DNA of 64,000 nucleotides from Lysinibacillus pakistanensis (GCF_030123245.1 NZ_CP126101.1:2416501-2480500); one strand, 5' to 3'. Positions 26,017 to 35,369 are shown, counted from the first letter of the stretch. The notes: generated from the sequence alone by a model not told the origin. Program-made: numbers and translations.

Positions 26017-26247
26017 GATTTCACACCTCTTTGTTATTTTCATCTAGTATTCTCTTAGATTTCTAAATTTCCTTATGTGTCTTTGTTAAAAATATTAACC
26101 TACACAAAAGGGTAGGATATTTAAATCATATTACTTTTTTGTCAGAGGGTATAATCCTTAATAATGATATTTGATATCACAATTATTGATGGCTAAAGTT
26201 TTAAGGAATTTTTTCAACTACGATTCAGTAGCGTAGACGTAAATAAT

Positions 26248-26292
26248 AGGTAAGCTCAGGTGCTCATGAAATGTGGGTACCTGTTTTATTGT
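26248..26292 (+). terminator. Hairpin in the 26,017-26,384 gene-free stretch
   Basis: CAGGTGCTCATG...GGGTACCTG followed by TTTTATTG. The same GGTGCTCA...GTACCTGG motif occurs in terminators at 46482 and in related form at 45856. The remaining stretch holds no gene that I can support. Confidence 0.5.
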
Positions 26293-26384
26293 TTATTTAA
26301 ATGAACGGAAAATGTTTTTGTTTACAAATTAATAAACATATTATATATTGTTTATTAAATAATGGGTATGGAGGAATTTTGCTT

Positions 26385-27119
26385 GTGAATATAAATGATT
26401 TGACAATAGAGGAATTATCTAATGGTTTTGTAAACAAGGGGGAAGCATATGAATGTTTATTTTGTAAAAAAACATTTGATGCTGAAGAAGTATTCAAAAT
26501 AAATGATCGTTTTTTTACAGCTAAAAAAGCTTTACAGCTCCATATTGAGAAAGAACATGGCTCTGTGTTTGAAGCTTTAATTCAATTGGATAAGAAATAC
26601 ACGGGGTTATCAGATATTCAAACGGAATTACTTAAGCTATTTGCAACAGGGGCACCAGATAAAGAAATTATAAAAAACACTTCTGCAAATAGCATTTCAA
26701 CGATTCGGCAACATCGATTTAAATTAAAAGAAAAAGAAAGGCAAGCAAAAGTTTTTCTAGCGATTATACAGGCTTTAGAAACAACAAAAGTATACGAGCC
26801 TATTCATAAGGGGGCAACTCAGGTGGATGAGCGTTATGCAATTACAGTAGAAGAGAAAGAAAAAGTATTAGCAACGTATTTTAAAAATGGCTTAGATGGT
26901 TCTATTGAGAGCTTTCCAAGTAAGGAAAAAAGGAAAATAATTTTACTGAAACACATTGTAATGAAGTTTGAGGTAGGTCATAAATATAGCGAACAAGAAG
27001 TAAATGAAATTTTAAAGCCTATTTATAGTGATTATGTTTCCATTAGAAGATATTTAATCGAATATGGTTTTTTAGAGCGAAGCGAAGATTGTACAATGTA
27101 TTGGGTGAAAGAAGATTAA
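26385..27119 (+). CDS. DUF2087-domain transcriptional regulator with zinc finger
   Basis: 244 residues from GTG 26385 (GGAGGAA upstream). Residues 20-55: C2H2-like finger (ECLFCKKTF ... LHIEKEHG). Middle: LuxR-type helix-turn-helix (GLSDIQTELLKLFATGAPDKEIIKNTSANSISTIRQHRFKLK). C-terminus: DUF2087 (FPSKEKRKIILLKHIVMKFE.G.KYSEQEVNEIL...DYVSIRRYLIEYGFLER). A cytoplasmic regulator of unknown target. Confidence 0.82.
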   Translation: MNINDLTIEELSNGFVNKGEAYECLFCKKTFDAEEVFKINDRFFTAKKALQLHIEKEHGSVFEALIQLDKKYTGLSDIQTELLKLFATGAPDKEIIKNTSANSISTIRQHRFKLKEKERQAKVFLAIIQALETTKVYEPIHKGATQVDERYAITVEEKEKVLATYFKNGLDGSIESFPSKEKRKIILLKHIVMKFEVGHKYSEQEVNEILKPIYSDYVSIRRYLIEYGFLERSEDCTMYWVKED

Positions 27120-27305
27120 AGAGATTCTAAGGTAAAGTTGATAGACCTTGGGGTTTTCAAATAACCATACAGGGTGACAAGATGGATAAATAAAAACTTT
27201 ATGAAGTTAGAACTTTAATATTTTTGGTGATTATAGGGCAGGTTAATGAAACAAATATGTGTTTGAAAATATTCTGATTAATAGGAATGATGGAGGTATA
27301 AACAA

Positions 27306-28079
27306 ATGATTAAAGTACCAAAAGAACATTTTAATATTATAAAGAAGAAAATGAAAGAAGGGCCAACATTTGTATTTAGTGTGTTAGATTCTACTGTTAA
27401 AGGTACTGTACATGCAGATTCGACTAATTATAAATCTCTTTTTATTCAAACGGATTCAGGATTGTCTTATGTTGCAGGGCAATTAACTGATGAGCTATTT
27501 CTTAAGAATTTAGTTAGAGTTTTTGAGGCATCAGTAAATCAAGGGAAAAGATTTACATTATTTTCTACTACTCCGGCTTGGAGTTGTGCAATTGAAAATC
27601 TCCTCAACATGAAAGTAAGAAAAATACAACGTTATGCTTTTTCTTTCGATTTAATGACCTATAAAAATAGAAAAAGAAATGTCATTAGCGAGTATGATAT
27701 AACAATAATTAATCAAAATCTGATTGAACATTGTTTGGAATTTGATAAAAAATATTATGACGAATATTGGGATTCTATCGATAACTTCCTTGAAAATGGT
27801 ATTGGTTTTTGCGTGAAGGATAAAGAGAAGGTTATTAGCGAAGGCGTTTCAATTTTTAAATCTAAAAATTATGCCGAAATAGATATAATCACCGACTCGA
27901 ATTACAGAGGGAAAGGGTTAGCAAGTATTGTTGCTGAGCAATTTATAGATTATTGCCTATCCGAAAATATTCAACCACGCTGGGATTGTGATGTTGATAA
28001 TAGTGCTTCAATTAATTTAGCTAGTAAATTAGGTTTTATAAATCCCGAAAAATATGATGTCTATACTATTAAAATATAG
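27306..28079 (+). CDS. GNAT family N-acetyltransferase
   Basis: 257 residues with GGAGGTATAAACAA before ATG. Architecture of the GNAT_acetyltran group: an N-terminal FR47-like half and a C-terminal GNAT core with acetyl-CoA loop YRGKGLASIVAEQFIDYC and WDCDVDNSASINLASKLGF. ZmaR-type antibiotic resistance enzymes share this layout; the substrate is unknown. Confidence 0.82.
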   Translation: MIKVPKEHFNIIKKKMKEGPTFVFSVLDSTVKGTVHADSTNYKSLFIQTDSGLSYVAGQLTDELFLKNLVRVFEASVNQGKRFTLFSTTPAWSCAIENLLNMKVRKIQRYAFSFDLMTYKNRKRNVISEYDITIINQNLIEHCLEFDKKYYDEYWDSIDNFLENGIGFCVKDKEKVISEGVSIFKSKNYAEIDIITDSNYRGKGLASIVAEQFIDYCLSENIQPRWDCDVDNSASINLASKLGFINPEKYDVYTIKI

Positions 28080-28103
28080 TTCATTATCCTTCTTCATCTT
28101 CCA

Positions 28104-28143
28104 AAAGAACTTAATCATCTTTCATTTTCTGTGGTGAAGTGCC
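28104..28143. repeat. Intergenic repeat B, copy 1
   Basis: AACTTAATCATCTTTCATTT and following TCTGTGGTGAAGTG nearly match 60396-60435. A looser similarity (ATGGGG...TTAGTT...ACTTCAT) continues about 60 bases in both places. Confidence 0.7.
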
Positions 28144-28324
28144 GGTTTTTACGTTTTATTCATGGCTAATGGGGTCCTTCAGTTAATTAATCCGTAAAAC
28201 CACTTCATGATGGATGTTTTTTTTGCTTGTTATTAATGCATAAAGGACAATGAGTACAGAGAAAGTAATGGGCGGGGATGTGAATAGGTGATTTAATTAT
28301 ACTAATAACATAGGAGAGATAAGT

Positions 28325-28795
28325 ATGTTTACCTTGATTAAAAACGATATAATATTTATGGATATAGAAAAGGAAATTATGAACTCGAATATCGAATATA
28401 ATTTAATTGCATATGATAAACAGGTTTTTGAGAATGAGGATATTATAGAAACATTTAAAGAAGCTGATAAATTACAAATTAAGAGATATTTAGTAAAAAA
28501 AGATGAAGAATATATAGCCATTTTGGATTACGGTATGTCAAGTCCTCGTCATCAAAAACCTTGGTTAAGTTTACTGGCCCTACATAAAAAATATCAAGGT
28601 TTAGGATATGCTAAAAACATATATATAACTTATGAAGAATTAATGAAAGACCAACAAGTTGACTGTATTCAAATAGCGGTTCATTCCACGAATGAGAAAG
28701 CCTTAAACTTCTGGACTTCACTTGGCTTTATTAAATTTAATGAGAGAACTTATGAGAGTAAAGTAATCTTTAGTTTTGAGAAGAAATTAAGTTAG
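28325..28795 (+). CDS. GNAT family N-acetyltransferase (small)
   Basis: 156 residues, TAGGAGAG before ATG. GNAT core: YIAILDYGMSSPRHQKPWLSLLALHKKYQGLGYAKNIY (acetyl-CoA P-loop variant Q.G.G.A) and VHSTNEKALNFWTSLGFIKF. Substrate unknown; the second acetyltransferase gene in 500 bases. Confidence 0.8.
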   Translation: MFTLIKNDIIFMDIEKEIMNSNIEYNLIAYDKQVFENEDIIETFKEADKLQIKRYLVKKDEEYIAILDYGMSSPRHQKPWLSLLALHKKYQGLGYAKNIYITYEELMKDQQVDCIQIAVHSTNEKALNFWTSLGFIKFNERTYESKVIFSFEKKLS

Positions 28796-28826
28796 TAATG
28801 TAACCAACACAATTTGAAAGAAATGG

Positions 28827-29015
28827 TTGAGGAATAAATTAGAAGGGGGAATTAGTTTTTTCTTAATACTTATAGACCTTTTTATTCTATGGAAAAAGGG
28901 AATTCTATATTTTTCTATTTTTATAATAATATTACTTATATTTATGGAAAAACACACTATTTTTGTTTGGTTTTTGACATCATTGATTTCAATTGCTAAA
29001 ATAATACCTTATTAA
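28827..29015 (+). CDS. Possible 62-residue membrane protein
   Basis: Open frame from TTG 28827 with two hydrophobic segments (FFLILIDLFILW and ILYFSIFIIILLIFM...). No good ribosome site for this start; AGAAGGGGG lies inside the frame at 28841. It may be a relic with a lost start. Confidence 0.3.
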   Translation: MRNKLEGGISFFLILIDLFILWKKGILYFSIFIIILLIFMEKHTIFVWFLTSLISIAKIIPY

Positions 29016-29034
29016 GCTGAGTAGGGAGAGAATA

Positions 29035-29781
29035 ATGAAAAAATTATTGATTGTGTTACTAGCAGCATTTGTATTTGCGGTAGTAAATCCAACAAAATCA
29101 GAAGCGAAAGTGATGTATGATGGAGCAGAGGTTGTAAAAGGGCAAACAGGAAAAATGACCTTTAAAAAAGACATCAAGGTATACAAGAAAAATTCAGATG
29201 GTACGTTTGATTCTTTAATGGTTAAGCGAAATAATTTTTTTAAAACGTATGAAATTGAGAAATATGATGGCAAAACATTCTATCAAATGGGGCAATATCG
29301 GGTACAAGCAACTGATTTGGTAGTTTTTAAAGAAGTGCCAATAAAAATTCGTTCATCTTTCTATAACGAACCAACTTATATTATTATTAATCGTGATGGT
29401 ATTTATAGTCACGGATCATACGGATTTAACTTCAGAAGTAGATGGGGTATTTCTTTCTTGGATACAAACAGTGGACAACTGCTGGAGTATTGCGAGAGTG
29501 ATGATGGTAGTTGGATGAAGTGTTATCAGTATCCTGGTACAGATCTTAAAATCGCTGAGACTATACATAGTAAATCCGGAGAACGTTTTGAGTTAACAAA
29601 CGATGCAGGTGGGAAAAGGACTCCATTAGATGGAGCTAAATCTGAAACAATGTATGAAAAGGGAAGCGTTTTTTCATCGTTAGGTACTGAAATTAATGGT
29701 TATCTAGAAGTATTAAATGAATCCGACTCAAAAATTTCTTGGCTTCCGGTGAATTTATTAAAGCCAAGTGGAGATAAGTGA
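29035..29781 (+). CDS. Secreted protein, unknown
   Basis: 248 residues, AGGGAGAG before ATG. Signal peptide MKKLLIVLLAAFVFAVVNPTKSEA with cleavage after AEA/KSEA. The mature part has two SH3-like stretches (VYKKNSDGTFDSLMVKRNNFFKTYEI, near 40-90, and VFSSLGTEINGYLEVL...ISWLPVNLL at the end). Possibly wall-associated; no family assigned. Confidence 0.65.
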   Translation: MKKLLIVLLAAFVFAVVNPTKSEAKVMYDGAEVVKGQTGKMTFKKDIKVYKKNSDGTFDSLMVKRNNFFKTYEIEKYDGKTFYQMGQYRVQATDLVVFKEVPIKIRSSFYNEPTYIIINRDGIYSHGSYGFNFRSRWGISFLDTNSGQLLEYCESDDGSWMKCYQYPGTDLKIAETIHSKSGERFELTNDAGGKRTPLDGAKSETMYEKGSVFSSLGTEINGYLEVLNESDSKISWLPVNLLKPSGDK

Positions 29782-30010
29782 TAGATTATGAATTTTATTT
29801 AGCTCTCTTATTTATTTAATAGGGGGGGCTATTTTAAGGTAGACATGGGGATAGGATGTTTGTCGATGGCTTTGGTTGAATAAACAATAGCAGACTATGT
29901 TGTGGAAGGGTAAATGGAAATAATTGTTCAAATGAAAGTGGTAAGAGGGTATTATTGAATTACAAAGCAGATTAATGGAAGTGAAGTATGACCTAATAGG
30001 TGGCTTAAGT

Positions 30011-30097
30011 ATGAAGCGTATAGTTATAGTTGGTATAGCAGTAATTTGATTGATTTTATTAGCTATGTTGTTTTTAACAACAGGATCACCAACTTAA
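30011..30097 (+). pseudogene. Tiny membrane peptide with internal TGA
   Basis: ATG 30011 opens MKRIVIVGIAVI, TGA 30047, then LILLAMLFLTTGSPT and TAA 30095. The two halves form one plausible single-helix membrane peptide. No other gene is supported in 29,782-30,168. Confidence 0.4.
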
Positions 30098-30168
30098 GTT
30101 ATATTGTGCAGGTTAGTTCAATAAGGACATTGAATAAATCAATAAAAATAATATTAAAGAGGGATAAT

Positions 30169-30426
30169 ATGGAGCACTTTAAAATTGTAAAAGAAGTAAT
30201 TGATAATTGGGATCCGAAGCAATTTTTACATCATACACCTGACGATGAATATAACCCAGAAATAAGACTTATTGTAGAACTATTACCAACAGCAACTTCT
30301 GTTGAAAAATTAGCTGTTGTGATACATGAGGTCTTTGTAAAAATGTTTTCGGTTGATGAAGTATATTCGGTTAATAATTGTTATCCAAGTGCGGTGAAAA
30401 TTTGGAACAAAATCAATAAAAGTTAA
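30169..30426 (+). CDS. DUF1871 family protein
   Basis: 85 residues from ATG 30169 (AAAGAGGG upstream). Motif IVKEVIDNWDPKQFLHHTPDDEY near the start, and a C-terminal IHEVFVKMFSVDEVY...A.KIW match DUF1871, a small cytoplasmic family of unknown role sometimes found near toxin loci. Confidence 0.75.
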   Translation: MEHFKIVKEVIDNWDPKQFLHHTPDDEYNPEIRLIVELLPTATSVEKLAVVIHEVFVKMFSVDEVYSVNNCYPSAVKIWNKINKS

Positions 30427-30540
30427 TTTACAAAAAATGATTTCGCGCCAACTATGCAGGAGGAGTGATGAATGCGGTTTTGGTTCCACTTCGTGTCCAA
30501 ACACCTACCGAATGAAGATAAAGCCTCCGACAGATGTTAC

Positions 30541-30585
30541 GGATTTTTGAATTGGGCAGGCACAATTCAAAAATCCATTTTTCCC
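30541..30585. terminator. 14-bp perfect hairpin
   Basis: GGATTTTTGAATTG (30541-30554) and its exact complement (30563-30576) with an 8-base loop, followed by ATTTTTCCC. A second inverted repeat, TGTGTGAAT...ATTCACACA, lies at about 30650-30706. The 30,427-31,189 stretch otherwise holds only the small reverse-strand peptide at 30879. Confidence 0.6.
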
Positions 30586-30878
30586 AAGGTTTAACAACTC
30601 TTTTATAGGAAACGGCAAATACCTAAAGACTGAAGAGGGTTCTTTACAATGTGTGAATAATAACAAAAAAAGATTGAAGCAATTTGCCCCAATCTCATTC
30701 ACACATTCCTATGCACAACTTCGCCGTATTTTATTAGCCCCTTTGCAGCCCCATAAGCCCCAATTGGAAGCATTATTTTACATCATATTGCATTAAAAGA
30801 AATTCGGAAATAATAGCAAAAACCTTGATAACACGGTGTTTTGCATAAGAACGGTTATCATTATGCATTTTAACTAAA

Positions 30879-30950
30879 TTAGTTCGTGAAGCATAAAGAT
30901 GATAAGTAACCTAACATTAATAAAAGACCAATACCCATTGCGATTTCCAT
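30879..30950 (-). CDS. 23-residue membrane peptide
   Basis: On the reverse strand AAAGGAGGT is spaced seven bases before ATG, opening a 23-residue frame (MEIAMGIGLLLMLGYLSSLC then FTN) that is almost entirely one hydrophobic helix. The strong ribosome site argues for translation. Tiny membrane peptides can be toxins, regulators or protein-complex subunits; no function can be assigned. Confidence 0.5.
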   Translation of the reverse strand: MEIAMGIGLLLMLGYLSSLCFTN

Positions 30951-31189
30951 GCTTGTACCTCCTTTTAAAAAACGACACTTTTATCTGAAATACTTCATCT
31001 TCCAGTAAGTGCAACATTGCTTTAACTTACATTCATAGGCGACTGATAATTCTACCAGTGCATGAAGTTTCACTTTATACATAAATATTGTACAATGAAT
31101 TTTAGAAATATGAAACCTTTTATTAGCTTGTACGTATATATTAGTAGCAGAATTACCAATTTGTACATAAAGAGAGAAGGTGTTAATTA

Positions 31190-31798
31190 ATGAAGAAGTG
31201 GGTTAAAAAGAGTATTGTCATCATGGTGGCGTTTTTAACATTTGGATTAATTACGCCAACACATGAGATATGGGAAGCATTTGATTATAATCCTTCCAAT
31301 CGAGCTTCAATAGGCCCAGATCAAGGGACAGGCACTGCCCTTGCAGCAGCACCAGATGACACCCAGATAGTGCAAACAGAAATACAGCAAGACCCAGTTA
31401 ACTATAATGCGTTGCTTTTAGATGCTGCAAAAGAACAATCCTACATAAAGTTCGGCACAAAAATTGGACCAAAAATTAGCAATGAATTTGATGCTATTAT
31501 TTTTCCGAAAATGGAGGAAGCCATTGAGATGACAGTGGCTGGCTTAGATGATTCATCTTTAGCATCTTTAACAATCTCAGAAAGACCAAGTGGGAATTAT
31601 GGAGAAAAAATCTTTAATATCATTAATAATGAAACGGGTAATGATTTAATTCGCTTCCATGTGCGAACTGAAAAAAGACCACAGGAAGGCTATTATTATA
31701 ACTTCCATTACCACAGTGCCGAGGATAACTTTATGGCACACTACAATTTAGGGGATATCTATTGGGAAAAAAATACTCCTCCAAAATGGTTGTCATAA
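31190..31798 (+). CDS. ypjP: YpjP-like secreted protein
   Basis: 202 residues with GAGAGAAGGTG before ATG. N-terminal membrane/signal segment (SIVIMVAFLTFGLI), then EIQQDPVNYNALLLDAAKEQSYIKFGTKIGPKI, IFPKMEEAIE, and C-terminal YYNFHYH...HYNLGDIYWEKNTPPKWLS, the YpjP family pattern. Its last 36 bases form the left copy of a prophage attachment repeat, so the phage insertion preserves the coding sequence but replaces the original terminator. Confidence 0.85.
   Translation: MKKWVKKSIVIMVAFLTFGLITPTHEIWEAFDYNPSNRASIGPDQGTGTALAAAPDDTQIVQTEIQQDPVNYNALLLDAAKEQSYIKFGTKIGPKISNEFDAIIFPKMEEAIEMTVAGLDDSSLASLTISERPSGNYGEKIFNIINNETGNDLIRFHVRTEKRPQEGYYYNFHYHSAEDNFMAHYNLGDIYWEKNTPPKWLS
31763..31798 (+). repeat. 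attL: 36-bp direct repeat at 3' end of ypjP
   Basis: Identical over 36 bases to 49789-49824 (begins TGGGAAAAAAATACTCC, ends GGTTGTCATAA including the ypjP stop). An integrase gene lies just inside. Flanks differ outside the 36 bases on the inner sides, as expected for attachment-site cores. Confidence 0.9.
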
Positions 31799-31806
31799 AA
31801 ATTTTG

Positions 31807-31838
31807 AAACACTCGTAAAAAATACGAGTGTTTTTTTC
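31807..31838 (+). terminator. Phage-supplied terminator behind ypjP
   Basis: AAACACTCGT and ACGAGTGTTT form a 10-bp stem followed by TTTTTC. It replaces the host ypjP terminator, now 18 kb away at 49832. Confidence 0.85.
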
Positions 31839-31955
31839 TTTGTAAACGTTGATATATCAAGCTTTGAGGAAGGTAACTAAGTTATTGAATTATGACACCA
31901 TTCCAACGGAGTAGGGGAGAGAAATACATGTACCCCAAAATGTACCCCAATTTCA

Positions 31956-33032
31956 TCATTTTTTGATTTCTTTGGTTTTTTCAAATGAACTCAGGTTAAT
32001 AATTTCATCCATAAGATTAGATGCATGTACCTCATCTTTTGCAAATGAATGAGCATACACTTTATAAATTGTTTCCGGAGTATCACCAACTAAAGCTGCA
32101 ACTGTTGAAACAGGAATATTATTTGATAATTGTATCGTTACAAATGTGTGCCGCAAGAAGTGAGGGGTAAAGTAAGTTATATTTTCTCTTTCACATATTA
32201 AATCAATGATGCGTTTCAAATAACGTTCACCAATTGGTTCACCAGCATACGTAATAATCACATGACCTTCAGGATTCCTAAACTTACAGGTTTCCATTAT
32301 TTCCTCATACCACTTTCGATAATCAAGTAAAATACTTTTGATACTTTCATTCATTGGGAATTTTCTGTAACTATTTTTCGTTTTAGGAGACCTTGAACCA
32401 AAGCGATCCTTAGTTTTGTTAATATGAATTAAATTATTTTCAAAATCAATATCAGTTCCCCATTGCAAAGCTCTTAATTCACCAACACGCATTCCTGTTA
32501 AAAATAATAGGCTCAAACAAGTATAATGAGTTATTTTGTATTTAGTACGTGCGATTTCTAGTATTTCTGTTACCTCACTAATAGTAAGTGCGTTTCGTTT
32601 AATACTTTCACTAGCTTTTTTCAAATTAGGAGAGGTGAATCTTTTCCTATCTAAAAATTCATTTTTAATAGCGAATGAAAAAATAGCATTTACTCGTCTA
32701 TATATATTTAAAAGAGTACCTTCTTTAAATCCTTCATTTATCAAAGGATCGATTAATTCTCTTTGTATTATCAAGTTATTCACACTTTTTATTTTGAAGC
32801 GTCCAATATAATCTAAAACATATTTATTCATCACATAAATATGATTTCTTTCAGAAGTTGGCTTCCAATTCGTTTTATTAGCTTCAATATATATTTCGTT
32901 CAGTTGTTCAACCGTTAAATTATCATTTTCAACAAAACTTGCATTTCCATCTAATATAGCAGCCTTAACTTCAATCAATGCTCGTTCGGCTTTTTCGATC
33001 GTATCAAAGTTTCGTTTGAACCCATGGAACAA
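31956..33032 (-). pseudogene. Tyrosine integrase, N-terminally truncated
   Basis: Open for 358 codons. Catalytic domain intact: TGMRVGELRALQW (Arg), TKNSYRKFPM, FTPHFLRHTFVT (His-x-x-Arg), VGDTPETIYKVYAHS (Tyr). The N-terminal Arm-binding beta-sheet (usually 30-40 residues before GFKRNFDTIEKAE) is missing: the frame enters from an unrelated gene read on the other strand, with no ribosome site. A deletion of the early phage region most likely removed its 5' end. Confidence 0.75.
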
Positions 33033-33263
33033 ATCGAACTGAATTTAGGTGTTCCAATCGATGAAAGTAAACTAGATCCTAACCCAATGGTGAATTTAAA
33101 TGGCTATGGTCCAGAAGGTAAGCGTTGTAAACATTGTAAGCATCTATTTGCTTGGAAATATGCAGGGACCTATTACAAATGTGGTCAACGACAAAATACA
33201 AATGGCGCTGCTACAGACCAAAGAGTGAATTGGAAAGCTTGTAGTAAATTTATAGAACGATAA
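33024..33263 (+). CDS. Phage zinc-ribbon-like protein, possibly 5'-truncated
   Basis: 79 residues: CKHCKHLFAWKYAGTYYKCGQR and a final KACSKF supply four cysteines for a zinc site, as in small phage proteins found before rusA. It begins at the same junction where the integrase loses its 5' end and has no ribosome site, so the N-terminus may be lost. Confidence 0.5.
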   Translation: MEQIELNLGVPIDESKLDPNPMVNLNGYGPEGKRCKHCKHLFAWKYAGTYYKCGQRQNTNGAATDQRVNWKACSKFIER

Positions 33264-33338
33264 TATACACGCTGCTGGTAGAACGACATTAGGTTGTTTT
33301 ATCAGCAAACTTCTAAGAGTGCTAACAGGAGGGCAAAC

Positions 33339-33740
33339 ATGAACATACTCACATTTGAAATACCAGGGGATGTGCAGGCGCAACAAAGACCGCGAGTGAC
33401 TAAGTTTGGCACATTCGATCCGAAAGAATCCAAAGACTATAAATCATTCGTGAGACTGGTAGCTTCACAAATAGCACCTGATGAACTAATTACTGAGGAA
33501 ATAAAACTTAGCATCATTGTTTATCGAAAGATACCTAAATCATTCAGCAAGAAGAAGCATCAGCAAGCTGTAGATGGCGTTTTGAGACCAACAACCAAAC
33601 CAGACATCGACAATTTAGTAAAGGGCATTAAAGACGGTCTAAGTAAGTTTTTATGGTATGACGATAGCCAAGTAACAGAGTTGGTTGCTCGAAAGTTGTA
33701 TTCAGATAATCCGAGGGCAGAGGTGACGATTGAATGGTAA
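33339..33740 (+). CDS. rusA: RusA-family Holliday junction resolvase
   Basis: 133 residues from ATG 33339 (AGGAGGG upstream). PGDVQAQQRPRVTKFG, RPTTKPDIDNLVKGIKDGLSKFLWYDDSQV carry the conserved acidic residues (D-x-D, D, D) of RusA. Resolves recombination or replication intermediates of phage DNA. Appears intact. Confidence 0.9.
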   Translation: MNILTFEIPGDVQAQQRPRVTKFGTFDPKESKDYKSFVRLVASQIAPDELITEEIKLSIIVYRKIPKSFSKKKHQQAVDGVLRPTTKPDIDNLVKGIKDGLSKFLWYDDSQVTELVARKLYSDNPRAEVTIEW

Positions 33741-33761
33741 ATTGGGGGGATTAAAATCAAA

Positions 33762-33790
33762 AACCGGCAGATTTAATCTGCCGGAAAAAA
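33762..33790. terminator. Bidirectional terminator between rusA and SASP gene
   Basis: CCGGCAGATT and AATCTGCCGG, 10-bp perfect stem with one-base loop region, with A-rich left and A-rich right flanks giving T tracts on the reverse strand. Confidence 0.75.
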
Positions 33791-34045
33791 TTAATTTAAG
33801 TTATTTCCAAAACCATAATTTGCTTTAGGGCCAGAAGCTCCTTGGAGGTACTCTGTTTCCGGATTTTGAATTTGTTGTCTTACTTGGTTCGCATCAGTCT
33901 CAGTTCCGAATTCTACGTTGTTCGTTGAATTCATTAAATTTTGATTTGAAAAACGACCAGAAGCTTGAATTTTGTTAGCTTCAGCTTGCTGGATTTTTTG
34001 CCTAATTTGGTCAGCAGTTCGGTTCTTGTTTCGATTTTTTGACAT
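33791..34045 (-). CDS. Gamma-type small acid-soluble spore protein
   Basis: 84 residues, ATG at 34045 behind GAGGAGGTGAAATCC. Two repeats of the gamma-SASP type: QIRQKIQQAEANKIQASGRFSN and VEFGTETDANQVRQQIQNPE. These proteins are amino acid reserves degraded by the GPR protease on germination. Finding it inside a prophage, on the strand opposite the phage genes, points to a lysogenic cargo gene expressed in the forespore. Confidence 0.82.
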   Translation of the reverse strand: MSKNRNKNRTADQIRQKIQQAEANKIQASGRFSNQNLMNSTNNVEFGTETDANQVRQQIQNPETEYLQGASGPKANYGFGNNLN

Positions 34046-34327
34046 GGATTTCACCTCCTCAAATTAGTCTGTTCAGAAGAGGTTTTATTATCACTAGGAA
34101 TTATTATGTAATACGCATGAAGTTACTGATCTTTACCAACAACACTAGTAAATGATCAAAAAAGAATCTAAACCTTACAAGGAGCCATGGGAAGTGCCGT
34201 ATTAAAGGATTAGCTAAAGTATTTATCTCAAGCAATTTAAGGTACGGTTTATTCTATGTATTAAATAGCAATGGGATTATGTTTTTATACAAATAATAGA
34301 AAGATATTGTGAAGGTGGTTGTTATAA

Positions 34328-34723
34328 GTGAATGCTATTAAATTTCGAGCAAAAATTACGAATCCTAACCATTTAAGTTATGGGGAAATTGTAGAAGTTG
34401 AATGGCTTGATTTAAAAAACAAACGTATTACTTTCAATGGAGTTGCAACAGCATTAGGTTTTGGAATTGTTGAGCAAGCCAATGATGGAGAATTTAAATT
34501 ACTACAATACAGTGGACACAACGATTTAGATGATAACGAAATATATGCTGGGCATATTGTCCGTATTTATGATGATGAAGAAAATGATGACGGATGGAAC
34601 GAAGAAGTTATCTTTCATCAGGGAGCATTTTGTGCAGGGGATGAAAATTTTATTGGTAACGTGCACTTTAGATCACGAATCATAGGTGATGTTTTTAAAG
34701 ATAAAAAGCTATTATCCAATTGA
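34328..34723 (+). CDS. YopX family phage protein
   Basis: 131 residues from GTG 34328 (GAAGGTGG upstream). IKFRAKITNPNHLSYGEIVEVEW, QYSGHNDLDDNEIYAGHIVRIYDDE and HFRSRIIGDVF fit the YopX domain common in phage early regions. Function unknown. Confidence 0.78.
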   Translation: MNAIKFRAKITNPNHLSYGEIVEVEWLDLKNKRITFNGVATALGFGIVEQANDGEFKLLQYSGHNDLDDNEIYAGHIVRIYDDEENDDGWNEEVIFHQGAFCAGDENFIGNVHFRSRIIGDVFKDKKLLSN

Positions 34724-34809
34724 AAGAAATTGTTCAGTAGGATGAAAAATGAAAAAACAAAATTCTATAAATTGAAGGAATCGACTATAAAATTAAAAAT
34801 TTTAATGAA

Positions 34810-35223
34810 TTATTCTGGTGGATATTTATACGTCTTTAGATGAGTGTGATTTATCAATTTAACCTCAGGTCCAAAAGATATTTCATAAGTCATTCGATCC
34901 TTTCCTAATGAAATATTGTGACCGCCATCAGTTGGTTCAATTTCAAAAGTAATTTGCAAATCAAAGCCTCGAAAATGATTTCTTTTAGTTTCAATCAATT
35001 CAATTTTCCACGGAGTTACACGAGGTGAAACATCCTTAAAAATCTTCGGGTAATAATAGTTAGTCAAATCTTTTTCGATATAAGGGGTAAGTATTAAGAT
35101 TAGCATATCCTGTAATCTAAGTTCGTTAGAATCCTGAGTGGGTCCAAACCCTAATACTGTCCTTGGTAGGAAAAATAAAACAAGAGTAATTGATATTATT
35201 AAAGCAGATAGGCCCTTTTTCAT
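34810..35223 (-). CDS. DUF3888 secreted protein
   Basis: 137 residues with signal peptide MKKGLSALIISITLVLFFLPRTVLG and the DUF3888 pattern LRLQDMLILILTPYIEKDLTNYYYPK...SPRVTPWKIELIETKR. AAGAGGTG precedes ATG. Monocistronic cargo gene of unknown role at the cell surface or in the spore. Confidence 0.75.
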   Translation of the reverse strand: MKKGLSALIISITLVLFFLPRTVLGFGPTQDSNELRLQDMLILILTPYIEKDLTNYYYPKIFKDVSPRVTPWKIELIETKRNHFRGFDLQITFEIEPTDGGHNISLGKDRMTYEISFGPEVKLINHTHLKTYKYPPE

Positions 35224-35369
35224 TTATAAAATACACCTCTTTTATAATATTTTATAAATTTATTATTAACCATCCATTTAAAAGTATGTAGTTTTAAAAA
35301 GAGAAGATGGAAAAATACTCGAAATAATTCAACAGTAGTTTACTGCACAATATGTAAAAATAAACCGTT

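Noticed and set aside
31850..31950. Sequence similarity to the area left of the second integrase relic (52,130-52,190)
   Set aside because: Both have AAACGTTG.TATAT..G..TTTGAGG, but they are short A/T-rich stretches; could be integrase 3' flanks, not enough for a claim.
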